A DNA stretch of 9,329 nt from contig CALCEF010000299.1 in NCBI GenBank assembly GCA_937901365.1, forward strand, positions 1 through 9,329, read 5' to 3'. The DNA is from an uncultured euryarchaeote. GTDB lineage: Archaea; Thermoplasmatota; Poseidoniia; Poseidoniales; Thalassarchaeaceae. A program made the translations under genes and the position numbers. Below, piece by piece: positions 1 through 6,224 of this stretch. Each line of letters begins with the position of its first letter. The first letter of the stretch is position 1. The notes beneath the pieces are model-generated. The model was not told the origin of the DNA and searched no databases. It saw nothing but the letters and a program-made list of their open reading frames with translations.

Positions 1-1364
1 CGCAAGGATAGAAGATTCGTGGTATTTTGACTGACTAAATCCGCAACCGCTGCTGGCTCACCGCTGGCCTGAGCGCCTTCTAGGTAGATGCGATTGAATC
101 GCGACACCATCGATGAATTCACTTCTGCAGAAAACCAATCCCAACTTCGCTCGGAATCAATCCTGAGCATGAGGCGGCTTTCTAGGCTAGCAATCGATTC
201 GTTCAGGGATCCGAAGTCAATACCTCGCAGTGCCTTGATTGTTGCAGAGGGTTCGGCGGCTCGGGCTTGCGCTGTTCCACCAAGTGCACGGATAAATCCT
301 GGATAGGATTCGTCTCTGCGCATGATGCTCTTTTCTTCACGGGAAGCTGTGAGGCCGGGGACGAGGAATGGTGTGAACAAGAAAGCGACCAACAACAATC
401 CGTATTTGTTCCATGAATCTACGACAACATCGCCATACAGTAGGCCGACGACTACAATTGAAAGAAGCAGGGGTAGGCCCATCGTCACAGCCGTGAGCCA
501 AGTCTGTCTCGACCGGATTCTGAACCTTGTTTCAAATTCATGACGGCCGAATACTGGGTCATCTGGAACGATTGAGCGGAATGCAACGAGCATTGAGATT
601 TGCATGACTACAAACAACAATGCGGCGAGAAGCACCCACCTTATTTTGGCCAAAACACCGACCAACGAGGTGCCGTAATCATCTGTGACGAATAGTACGA
701 GGTGGATTCCTGCAACAACCAATCCGAAGATACCGGTTGTTGTGAGTGAAATGTAAATTTCTTTGAGCATGTCAATGGATTCCAATCGAGTGTCATAGAG
801 TGTGTCAAATTCTTTCGCGAACGTTTTCTGCTCTGCTTGCATGAACTCATCAATGGGTTGTCCGGCCTCAACGGAGAAAGCCATTCGATCAAGGAAATCT
901 CCCCATATTGGGGATGGGCTCTGGCGGCCGATGATCCGAGATGCTTCAGGCAAACTTGTATGCCATTTTTCGACCAGTGTTTCAATGGATTTTACTTCCT
1001 TTGCAAGTGCACCATAATCACTCATCTGCCGCAAAATGTCGAACATCGATTGCGATGTGACTTCGCCGATACTGAGAATCCCCATTCGGGTGATGAACAT
1101 GTGCATCTCTTTCTCGATGAGGACCGCTTCACGTAGTGTCTGAACAATCGGCCATGAGATGGCTGCAAGCGTTGAGATGAGGGGGAAGAGAATCAAGAGA
1201 ACAAGCCCGGATACCCCGATGAAAAATGAGCTCAGAGTGTAAAAAAGAAAGGTGGAAAGCAAAGCCCCGGCAATGAAGGCCGGTAACACGATTTTGACCG
1301 CGTATTCACCGAGAGGTGTATCCATTCTACGGAAAGCGATTTGATACAGAGGTAGTCGTTCCAT
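1..1364 (-). CDS. arlJ: ArlJ (FlaJ) archaellum membrane platform protein, C-terminus cut by window edge
   Basis: Polytopic inner core of the archaellum motor, related to the type II secretion/TadC platform proteins, on which the ArlI ATPase acts. The frame opens at ATG 1364 (MERLPLYQIAF) and stays open to base 1, giving 454 full codons; the C-terminus lies outside the window. Hydrophobic helices are visible near residues 25-47 and 49-73, then a charged, mostly helical cytosolic domain (about 80-200, with the T2SF-like 'FLDRMAFSVEAGQP' stretch), then helices near 206-226, 240-262, 290-310 and 318-338. A second T2SF-like cytosolic domain starts about 350 (SYPGFIRALGGTAQA). The start is supported by a strong GAGGTGA site overlapping the arlI stop codon. 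It sits 9 nt after arlI, so it is co-translated with its ATPase, the standard archaellum arrangement. Assignment rests on both sequence pattern and position after arlH-arlI. Confidence 0.93.
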   Translation of the reverse strand, partial: MERLPLYQIAFRRMDTPLGEYAVKIVLPAFIAGALLSTFLFYTLSSFFIGVSGLVLLILFPLISTLAAISWPIVQTLREAVLIEKEMHMFITRMGILSIGEVTSQSMFDILRQMSDYGALAKEVKSIETLVEKWHTSLPEASRIIGRQSPSPIWGDFLDRMAFSVEAGQPIDEFMQAEQKTFAKEFDTLYDTRLESIDMLKEIYISLTTTGIFGLVVAGIHLVLFVTDDYGTSLVGVLAKIRWVLLAALLFVVMQISMLVAFRSIVPDDPVFGRHEFETRFRIRSRQTWLTAVTMGLPLLLSIVVVGLLYGDVVVDSWNKYGLLLVAFLFTPFLVPGLTASREEKSIMRRDESYPGFIRALGGTAQARAAEPSATIKALRGIDFGSLNESIASLESRLMLRIDSERSWDWFSAEVNSSMVSRFNRIYLEGAQASGEPAAVADLVSQNTTNLLSL

Positions 1365-1368
1365 CACT

Positions 1369-1375
1369 TCACCTC
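1369..1375 (-). promoter_or_regulatory. Ribosome binding site of arlJ
   Basis: GAGGTGA on the minus strand lies 4 nt before the arlJ ATG and overlaps the TGA stop of arlI. It fits the archaeal anti-Shine-Dalgarno sequence and suggests coupled translation of the ATPase and the platform protein. Confidence 0.75.
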
Positions 1376-3089
1376 AATCCTCTATGGGGTCCCAAATATC
1401 GATCGCGCTGGAAAACGCTTCCCAATCTTGCTGGTAGTAGATGTCGAGGAGATCGAAGACGTCGTCATAGTGCGTGATATTTCTGTCAACCATTCTCTGC
1501 AACGCTTCGGCCCTCCGGGCCATTTCATCGTAGATGTCACGCTTATTTTCAAAGCCCATTAGAGCTGCCATTTTGTTCTCCATCAAGTGAGACTGGAACA
1601 TACCTCTGAAGTAGTGTTTATCTCTGACCGGGTCCCAATCAAACATACCTCTGGTGAGCACACCATCCGCATGTTTGTTGTATCCAATCACTTCGTCAAT
1701 ACCGGTAATTCGACGGGCAATCCCCCCACCTGGGGCTTCGACCACTTCTTGGAAGATTGCAAAATTCAAGTTGTCAAAGAAACGCATCGGGACGTTGATT
1801 GGATCGCCTGTAAATCTCTGAATCATCTTGACGATTGATGATGCGTGGAATGTAGCGATTACAGGGTGCCCTGTTTGCATCGCCTGGAATGCAGTGGCCC
1901 CTTCTGCACCACGAATCTCACCGATGATGATGTATCTTGGGCGACTGCGCAAGGCTGCTTTTAGGAGGTCGAACATCTCGACTCTGGAATCTTCATTCTT
2001 GGAATCACGTGTGACGAGACGCTGCCACAATCGATGTCGTACCTTGACCTCAGGCGTATCTTCAGCGGAGTAAATTTTCACGTTGTGATCGATAAATGGA
2101 AGAATTGCGTTGAGTGTTGTTGTCTTGCCGGATGCGGTCTCTCCTGATACCAATAGTGACATGCCATTTTCGAGGCAAAGCCAGACGTATGCAGCGACCT
2201 CTGCTGACATGGTCCCCCATTGAATCAACTGTGTAATTGAAATCGTTTCTTCAGCGAATTTTCGAATGGTGAATGAAGAGCCCAGCATTGAAACGTCATC
2301 GGAATAGATGATGTTGATACGACTGCCATCCAAAAGGGCGCCATCGATAATCGGCTTGCTGTCTGAAACGGGGCGACCGATGCGCTCCGACATGGCCCGT
2401 AGATATCTTTCAAGCATCTCTCGATCTCGGAATCGGATATTTGATGTGACCATTCCAAACACTTTGTGATCCATGCTGATGTAGCGTAAACCGACTGCGT
2501 GAATATCTTCTAGCATCTCATCTGAAAGCAACGTTTCCAAGGGCCCAGAACGAACAAGGTCTCGAATCACAGTATATTGCAATCGCTCCATCTGCTGTTC
2601 GGTCACACTAATCGGTGGCTCGCTCAAACCGAGAGCCCTTCTCACCGGTGTGACGATATCGTTGATTGCAACAGGGACATTGGTGATTTTTGTGTGCTTT
2701 TTCATCATATTCTCCAGCATCGATTCAAATTCTGCATCTGTTGAGAATGATGGGGCGTTCGGAGCTTCCTTTAGCAATCGTTCAACCAGAATTTGTTTGA
2801 TGATTTCTTCCTCTTCTGTGAGATATGGTTCAATGCCAAACCACAGTGTGGTACCGCCCCCTTCTTCGTCTTGAGTTGGACGATAGACATGAGCAAAAAG
2901 TGGCCCTCGAAGGTGATAGATCAAATTGAGTGGGTCGACCTTTGAGGCTGCTCGATCCAATGGACCGTAATACATCGGACGAGTGCCGTGGCGTGATTCA
3001 AAATCTTCAACCCATTCTCGAACATGGTCAAACCGAGACATGACGCCATTGAGGTCCCCTTTGGCGAATTCAAGTTCCTCTGCTTCCAT
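1374..3089 (-). CDS. arlI: ArlI (FlaI) archaellum assembly and rotation ATPase
   Basis: Type II/IV secretion superfamily ATPase. It is a hexameric cytosolic motor that powers both archaellin assembly and rotation with ArlJ and ArlH. The 571-residue protein has an N-terminal domain (about 1-170) and a C-terminal RecA-like domain. Visible motifs are the conserved LLDGSRINI segment (residues 252-260), Walker A SGETASGKT (315-323, Lys322), the Asp-box-like SAEDTPEV (341-348), Walker B RYIIIGEIRG (385-394, Glu391) and the His-box IATFHAS (411-417, His415). All key residues are present, so the enzyme looks intact. The ATG at 3089 follows GAGGG at suitable distance and is 10 nt after the arlH stop. 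A GspE/PilB-type pilus ATPase is the alternative by family, but the flanking arlH and arlF/G genes settle it as the archaellum paralogue. Confidence 0.97.
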   Translation of the reverse strand: MEAEELEFAKGDLNGVMSRFDHVREWVEDFESRHGTRPMYYGPLDRAASKVDPLNLIYHLRGPLFAHVYRPTQDEEGGGTTLWFGIEPYLTEEEEIIKQILVERLLKEAPNAPSFSTDAEFESMLENMMKKHTKITNVPVAINDIVTPVRRALGLSEPPISVTEQQMERLQYTVIRDLVRSGPLETLLSDEMLEDIHAVGLRYISMDHKVFGMVTSNIRFRDREMLERYLRAMSERIGRPVSDSKPIIDGALLDGSRINIIYSDDVSMLGSSFTIRKFAEETISITQLIQWGTMSAEVAAYVWLCLENGMSLLVSGETASGKTTTLNAILPFIDHNVKIYSAEDTPEVKVRHRLWQRLVTRDSKNEDSRVEMFDLLKAALRSRPRYIIIGEIRGAEGATAFQAMQTGHPVIATFHASSIVKMIQRFTGDPINVPMRFFDNLNFAIFQEVVEAPGGGIARRITGIDEVIGYNKHADGVLTRGMFDWDPVRDKHYFRGMFQSHLMENKMAALMGFENKRDIYDEMARRAEALQRMVDRNITHYDDVFDLLDIYYQQDWEAFSSAIDIWDPIED

Positions 3090-3099
3090 GTTTCATCCC

Positions 3100-3795
3100 T
3101 CAACTGACTGCTGTAATATCTACAATGAAACCCATCGATGGTTCAACTCTCCAACCAATTCTAGGTTGTACTGGACCTGCTGCTCGCAAGAAGCGGGTGA
3201 CTGCCAATATTCGCGAAAGTCCACCGCCAATTTCTGATGTTTTCATCTCGATGACCACTTCCGCGGATGCCGATAAAATACGCATCATCTCCGGAGAGAT
3301 CTCATCGGGGTCGATTAGCAACATTAGAGAGCGTTCCTCAGAGCAAAAAGTGCGAAGGCGGCTGAGAAGTTGGTCGGGGGATTCCTCGAGTTGATGTAGT
3401 AACATCGATGCGCGATCAACGATTGAAATCTCCGCATTCATCAGAGCATCTGATGCCAACAGGTCATCGATGGTGACGTCCTCTTCTACTTCATCGGAGA
3501 TGACGCCGAATCGCGATAGGAGGGTGAAGTCGCCTTGGTTTGCTGCGTCTTCAAGTGAATATCCCAAACTGTTGACTTGTTCTAACCAACCCCGCGTTGT
3601 CAGCTCCGTTGTGACGACGGTTGTCCGCACATTGTTCGAGACCAAACCGTAGGCGATCCGTTGAGCGATGAGGCTTTTTCCCGCACCGATTTTGCCCGTA
3701 ACGATATACAGTGATCTGCGGGGGAGGAATTTGCCTAAACTATCTGAAAGGCTATCCGTTTCCAATTCGAAGGCAAAACCAACATCTTCAGACAA
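3100..3795 (-). CDS. arlH: ArlH (FlaH) RecA/KaiC-like regulator of ArlI, TTG start
   Basis: Cytosolic ATP-binding protein of the KaiC/RecA superfamily that binds ArlI and is needed for motor assembly and switching. With the chosen start it is 231 residues. Walker A is GKIGAGKS (residues 34-41, Lys40, Ser41). A Thr-Glu pair sits at 63-64 (TTELTTRGW), and a Walker B-like strand ISIVDRAS has Asp127. I chose the TTG at 3795 because GAGGTG lies 7 nt upstream of it, and the start overlaps the arlG stop by only 8 nt (TTGTCTGA). The longer in-frame GTG at 3849 would add 18 residues, overlap arlG by 62 nt, and has no ribosome binding site. Family members also begin shortly before a comparable 'ELDxxLG' segment, matched here by ETDSLSDSLG. 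Function is known from the family; the start is inferred. Confidence 0.93.
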   Translation of the reverse strand: MSEDVGFAFELETDSLSDSLGKFLPRRSLYIVTGKIGAGKSLIAQRIAYGLVSNNVRTTVVTTELTTRGWLEQVNSLGYSLEDAANQGDFTLLSRFGVISDEVEEDVTIDDLLASDALMNAEISIVDRASMLLHQLEESPDQLLSRLRTFCSEERSLMLLIDPDEISPEMMRILSASAEVVIEMKTSEIGGGLSRILAVTRFLRAAGPVQPRIGWRVEPSMGFIVDITAVS

Positions 3796-4270
3796 GGCGG
3801 ACCACCTCGCTGAATGTATGCTGGCCTGAGATTCCTTGGTAATACTCACTTTGTACGATGGCGGTCACGGTGATTTCTTGGTTCGGCGTCATCGTGATAC
3901 TTGGTGGACATATGTTCAACTCTGCAACTTCTCCTGTCATCCAAATAGTGCTGTTGCCAAGTAATTGTGCTTGAGTAACGGTCGAAGCTGTTCCATTGAC
4001 GATGACACCGATATTGTCGATTTCAAGTTCAAGGCTACCTGTATTCTGGATGTGGATTGTGAGATTACATGCGGATTGATTCCATGAGATTTGCATCGGA
4101 TCACTGGCCAATGCAGCACTTGTTTTCGAATTCGCTTCGACTTGTGTTTGAGCGGTTTCCACCGAATTGGCCAACCCGCCCCAAGATGCGATGAGTAAGG
4201 TGGTGACAATGCCTGCAACCAAAAGCCCGGAAATGAGCATGATGAGTTCGCTTGCTCCACCGTCTGCCAT
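3788..4270 (-). CDS. arlG: ArlG (FlaG) archaellum stator/envelope-anchoring protein
   Basis: Monotopic membrane protein whose extracytoplasmic beta-sandwich, together with ArlF, anchors the motor to the cell envelope. The 160-residue protein starts MADGGASELIML, followed by one N-terminal membrane helix (about residues 8-30), as in FlaG proteins, whose N-termini also carry an 'SELI' type motif. A beta-rich domain follows (about 60-160). Four N-X-S/T sequons (Asn64, 69, 92, 106) and two cysteines (68, 121) lie in the external domain. The ATG at 4270 is preceded by GAGGTGG (4275-4281) overlapping the arlF stop codon, 9 nt between the genes. The 3' end overlaps the arlH start by 8 nt. Naming of F versus G rests on gene order and N-terminal motif; the two belong to the same broad fold class. 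Confidence 0.87.
   Translation of the reverse strand: MADGGASELIMLISGLLVAGIVTTLLIASWGGLANSVETAQTQVEANSKTSAALASDPMQISWNQSACNLTIHIQNTGSLELEIDNIGVIVNGTASTVTQAQLLGNSTIWMTGEVAELNICPPSITMTPNQEITVTAIVQSEYYQGISGQHTFSEVVRLV
3803..3808 (-). promoter_or_regulatory. Ribosome binding site that decides the arlH start
   Basis: GAGGTG on the minus strand lies inside the last codons of arlG, 7 nt before the TTG at 3795. This is near-ideal spacing, and no comparable site precedes the upstream GTG at 3849. Confidence 0.7.
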
Positions 4271-4274
4271 TTTA

Positions 4275-4281
4275 CCACCTC
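4275..4281 (-). promoter_or_regulatory. Ribosome binding site of arlG
   Basis: GAGGTGG on the minus strand lies 4 nt before the arlG ATG and overlaps the TGA of arlF, suggesting translational coupling of the two stator genes. Confidence 0.7.
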
Positions 4282-4681
4282 AAGAAAATGATACTCCTGA
4301 TTGTCCACCCATACTCGTGACGAAGATTCGGGCTGGGGTTGTGAAACCCGTACCGCTCATCTGGATGTGCTGAGTTTCTCCAGGAAAGAGAACTGTTGTC
4401 TGATTGTGATAATCACTCGCCCGAAGAGGTGAATTTCCATCGATACTGAACCATGTTTTCTCAAAATCAACCGCTTCATCCCCGGTATTGGTGATATTGA
4501 CGTGGATCGTGCCCGCTGATTCTGATGCATTGAGAAGGCGGATTTCTGGTTCAGCGGGATTTTCGTCAAGGACTTCTGATGCTGTGATTGCACTGTTGTT
4601 CAATGACAGTGATGCAAGGGCAAAGATGCCGAGAAGAGCTGTTCCGACAATCAATGCCGAGATGCTTACTGAGCCACCCAC
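4280..4681 (-). CDS. arlF: ArlF (FlaF) archaellum stator/envelope-binding protein, GTG start
   Basis: Partner of ArlG; in characterised archaea FlaF has an external beta-sandwich that binds the S-layer and acts as stator. The 133-residue protein begins MGGSVSISALIVG, close to the MGxSVS-type N-terminus of FlaF proteins. It has one membrane helix (about residues 7-27) followed by a compact beta-domain (about 45-133) with the NITNTGDEAVDF pattern of this fold. Sequons occur at Asn28, 51, 62 and 93, and there are no cysteines. The start is GTG at 4681, 3 nt after the stop of the upstream gene, with GAGGGG (4691-4696) 9 nt upstream. An ATG two bases earlier (4683) is in the wrong frame. The strength of the start call is moderate; the family call is good because of position between C/D/E and G. 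Confidence 0.86.
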   Translation of the reverse strand: MGGSVSISALIVGTALLGIFALASLSLNNSAITASEVLDENPAEPEIRLLNASESAGTIHVNITNTGDEAVDFEKTWFSIDGNSPLRASDYHNQTTVLFPGETQHIQMSGTGFTTPARIFVTSMGGQSGVSFS

Positions 4682-4684
4682 ATC

Positions 4685-5503
4685 TCAGGCCCCCTCACTC
4701 TGAGAATTACGCCAGGCTTCCACCATCGAGCCGAACATGAGTAGTGTGCGATGTGGTAGGTGTTCGGCACCGTCATCGTTGATTGCCGGATTGGCAAGGC
4801 CGATGATGGATACCAATTCTACTGATTCATCCTTGGTAATCATCCCGCTCGTCTTCGCCTTCTCGATGAATGTTAGCGCTTGTTCTGAAGAAAGATGATC
4901 CAGTAGCAATGCTGAGATTTCGCTCACAGTCACAACTGGGCCGCGAGAATGAGCATCTGCTCTTCGATTCAGGAACGGATTGATGTCTGCAACGCTGCCC
5001 TCATACAAATCGAGCAAACTAACCGTCTCTACTTCTTGTGTGGAGTTGGATTCATCGGATTCTTCAGATGAATTAGCCTCTCCAGCGTGTTCTTCTTCCT
5101 CACTATCTGCTGTCACTAGCGTATCTGTTGGAAGGGCGTGAGTTAAGTTGTCAGATACGTGCAATTGGGTGAGGCGTGCATCCATAATACTCATTGTGGC
5201 CTCGATACGATCGAATCGATCGTCCATTCGTTGTTCGATTGCTTTGGTGTCAACCGTTGTGGAAGCGGAAGGTGTCGGTTTGCTCTCTACGGGGACGGGT
5301 TCGAGGCCACTGGCGCCAACACGGGCCCTGGCAGGGGACGGAGCGAGTGTCCAAGCGTCCTCTTCAATTGGGATGGATTCTTCAGGAACCGTGACTGCTT
5401 CAATCGCTTGCTCGGACAGTGACTCTAAACGCTGCACTGAGGCGCTGTCTATATCGTCAAAATCCTCACTAGATCCAAATCCGAGAAACGACAGTAGTCC
5501 CAT
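4685..5503 (-). CDS. ArlC/D/E-like cytosolic motor-ring protein (single fused gene)
   Basis: Cytosolic archaellum component. In Euryarchaeota ArlC, ArlD and ArlE form a ring around the motor and receive the chemotaxis signal through CheF. The 272-residue protein has a short N-terminal segment (MGLLSFLGFG), a low-complexity Ser/Pro/Glu region, a coiled coil at about 86-116 (IEQRMDDRFDRIEATM) that matches the FlaC-type helix pattern, a strongly acidic linker at about 130-160, and a C-terminal helical domain (about 160-262, with FIEKAKTSGMITKDE) resembling the FlaD/E domain. It has no signal peptide or membrane helix. ATG 5503 is preferred because GGAGGT lies 6 nt upstream; the adjacent in-frame GTG at 5506 would be only 3 nt away. 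It occupies the place where other genomes carry separate flaC, flaD and flaE genes. The family assignment is inference from pattern and gene order. Confidence 0.8.
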   Translation of the reverse strand: MGLLSFLGFGSSEDFDDIDSASVQRLESLSEQAIEAVTVPEESIPIEEDAWTLAPSPARARVGASGLEPVPVESKPTPSASTTVDTKAIEQRMDDRFDRIEATMSIMDARLTQLHVSDNLTHALPTDTLVTADSEEEEHAGEANSSEESDESNSTQEVETVSLLDLYEGSVADINPFLNRRADAHSRGPVVTVSEISALLLDHLSSEQALTFIEKAKTSGMITKDESVELVSIIGLANPAINDDGAEHLPHRTLLMFGSMVEAWRNSQSEGA

Positions 5504-5509
5504 CACAAT

Positions 5510-5515
5510 ACCTCC
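5510..5515 (-). promoter_or_regulatory. Ribosome binding site of the arlC/D/E-like gene
   Basis: GGAGGT on the minus strand lies 6 nt before the ATG at 5503. It is the basis for preferring this ATG over the GTG one codon upstream. Confidence 0.75.
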
Positions 5516-5525
5516 ATGATGTCCT

Positions 5526-5546
5526 CTGCCCCCCGTAGGGGGGCAG
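5526..5546 (-). promoter_or_regulatory. Strong GC hairpin in the arlB-arlC/D/E spacer
   Basis: Perfect 9-bp stem with a 3-nt loop: on the minus strand CTGCCCCCC, TAC, GGGGGGCAG. It lies 17 nt after the arlB stop codon and 22 nt before the next start codon. A second C6 run (5546-5551) sits just upstream in the transcript and could compete for the G6 run. No U-tract follows, so it does not look like a standard terminator. A 3'-end stabiliser, processing site or partial attenuator that sets a high archaellin to motor-protein ratio is plausible. The structure is seen directly; its role is inferred. Confidence 0.6.
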
Positions 5547-5562
5547 GGGGGTTATCATAGTA

Positions 5563-6144
5563 TCATACGATGGTGTCGCCATTCTCTACGCTGTTGTAGT
5601 GAAGTTGGGCGTAAGTTTCGCCACCACCATTGATGATGACTCGGAGTTCTTGCTCATCACCAACACCAGGTGTGCATAGTGCAGAGGTGTCGATTGGAAC
5701 TAGGAATGTTTCACCTGCATCGACAGATGAACCCGCAGCAAGTGCTGTTCCTGTCAAGTCTGTTGCGACACCGTCGAAATCATCTGTGTTGACTTCTGCT
5801 GTACCAGCACCGCCATCACAAACGATGAACCAGTCCATGTCTGAAAGTAGAGTTGTGTCTGAACCTGCACTGAGTTGAACAATCAAAGTGATCTCATCAG
5901 CGGTTGTTGCACCACCACCAGTATCGTCACTGACGTATGCCCCTACAAGGGTGATTTTACCGCTGATTTCATCGCGGGTATCATCACCGGTTGCTTCAGC
6001 TCTCTGTTGCAGTTCTTCAGCCGTCTTGATGATGATTGTTGATGCTACTGCAGCGACCAAAATCAGTGCGATGAAGATAATCATCGCGCCGATGCCGATG
6101 GCGCCGCTCTCGTTCTCGTTTAGGTATCGATTCTCTCGGGACAT
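5563..6144 (-). CDS. arlB: Archaellin (ArlB/FlaB), archaellum filament subunit
   Basis: Major filament protein, exported with a class III (type IV pilin-like) signal peptide that is cut by the prepilin peptidase FlaK/PibD. The 193-residue protein has a short leader ending NENESG, then AIGIGAMIIFIALILVAA, matching the archaellin core motif (xGIGTLIVFIAMVLVAA). Cleavage is expected after Gly14. The conserved helix continues to the TAEELQQRAEATG stretch (residues 41-53), typical of archaellins, and a beta-rich outer domain follows (about 60-193). Two cysteines (109, 157) lie in the outer domain. No N-X-S/T sequon remains after cleavage; the only one, Asn11, is in the leader. The ribosome binding site is weak (AGGA, 10 nt upstream). 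It is the only archaellin gene in the window and lies first in the arlB-J block, separated from upstream genes by 80 nt. Confidence 0.96.
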   Translation of the reverse strand: MSRENRYLNENESGAIGIGAMIIFIALILVAAVASTIIIKTAEELQQRAEATGDDTRDEISGKITLVGAYVSDDTGGGATTADEITLIVQLSAGSDTTLLSDMDWFIVCDGGAGTAEVNTDDFDGVATDLTGTALAAGSSVDAGETFLVPIDTSALCTPGVGDEQELRVIINGGGETYAQLHYNSVENGDTIV

Positions 6145-6182
6145 TTGCTCACGTTCCTGTGGATTATTTTTTGCCGAGAAGG

Positions 6183-6191
6183 TATTTTATT
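6183..6191 (-). promoter_or_regulatory. TATA-like element, candidate arlB promoter
   Basis: AATAAAATA on the minus strand, in an 80-nt spacer between the upstream gene and arlB (6145-6224). A start site about 25 nt downstream would fall near 6161, leaving a leader of roughly 17 nt that contains the weak AGGA site. A second AT-rich match, GAGTATAATC (6201-6210), lies further upstream. The spacer is otherwise without features apart from two copies of AAATAATCC (6161-6169 and 6222-6230). Assigned by position and composition only. Confidence 0.5.
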
Positions 6192-6224
6192 CTACTCCAT
6201 GATTATACTCGGGGTCCCATCGGA

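Noticed and set aside
641..985. Minus-strand open frame of 114 codons
   Set aside because: Out-of-frame shadow of arlJ, whose own frame is open from 1364 to the window edge.
3100..3849. Longer 249-residue form of ArlH starting at GTG 3849
   Set aside because: No ribosome binding site before the GTG and a 62-nt overlap with arlG; the TTG at 3795 has a well-placed GAGGTG.
3937..4308. Minus-strand open frame of 123 codons overlapping arlF and arlG
   Set aside because: Shifted-frame shadow of arlG; no recognisable protein pattern, while arlG has the expected membrane helix and beta-domain.
1..5503. Type IV pilus or Tad secretion locus instead of archaellum
   Set aside because: The presence of arlH, arlF, arlG and a canonical archaellin in the standard order is specific to archaella.
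5148..5519. Plus-strand open frame of 123 codons
   Set aside because: Antisense to the C/D/E-like gene; Ser-rich, no domain, no supporting ribosome binding site.
5526..5546. Intrinsic transcription terminator after arlB
   Set aside because: No U-rich tract follows the stem, archaeal termination depends mainly on U-tracts, and the downstream motor genes have no other clear promoter.
5538..5551. Possible G-quadruplex on the plus strand (two G6 runs)
   Set aside because: Two runs close together are not the usual four separate tracts; pairing with the C6 run in a hairpin is the simpler structure.
6175..6215. Loose stem CCGAG/CTCGG in the spacer before arlB
   Set aside because: Only 5 bp closing a loop of nearly 30 nt; likely chance.
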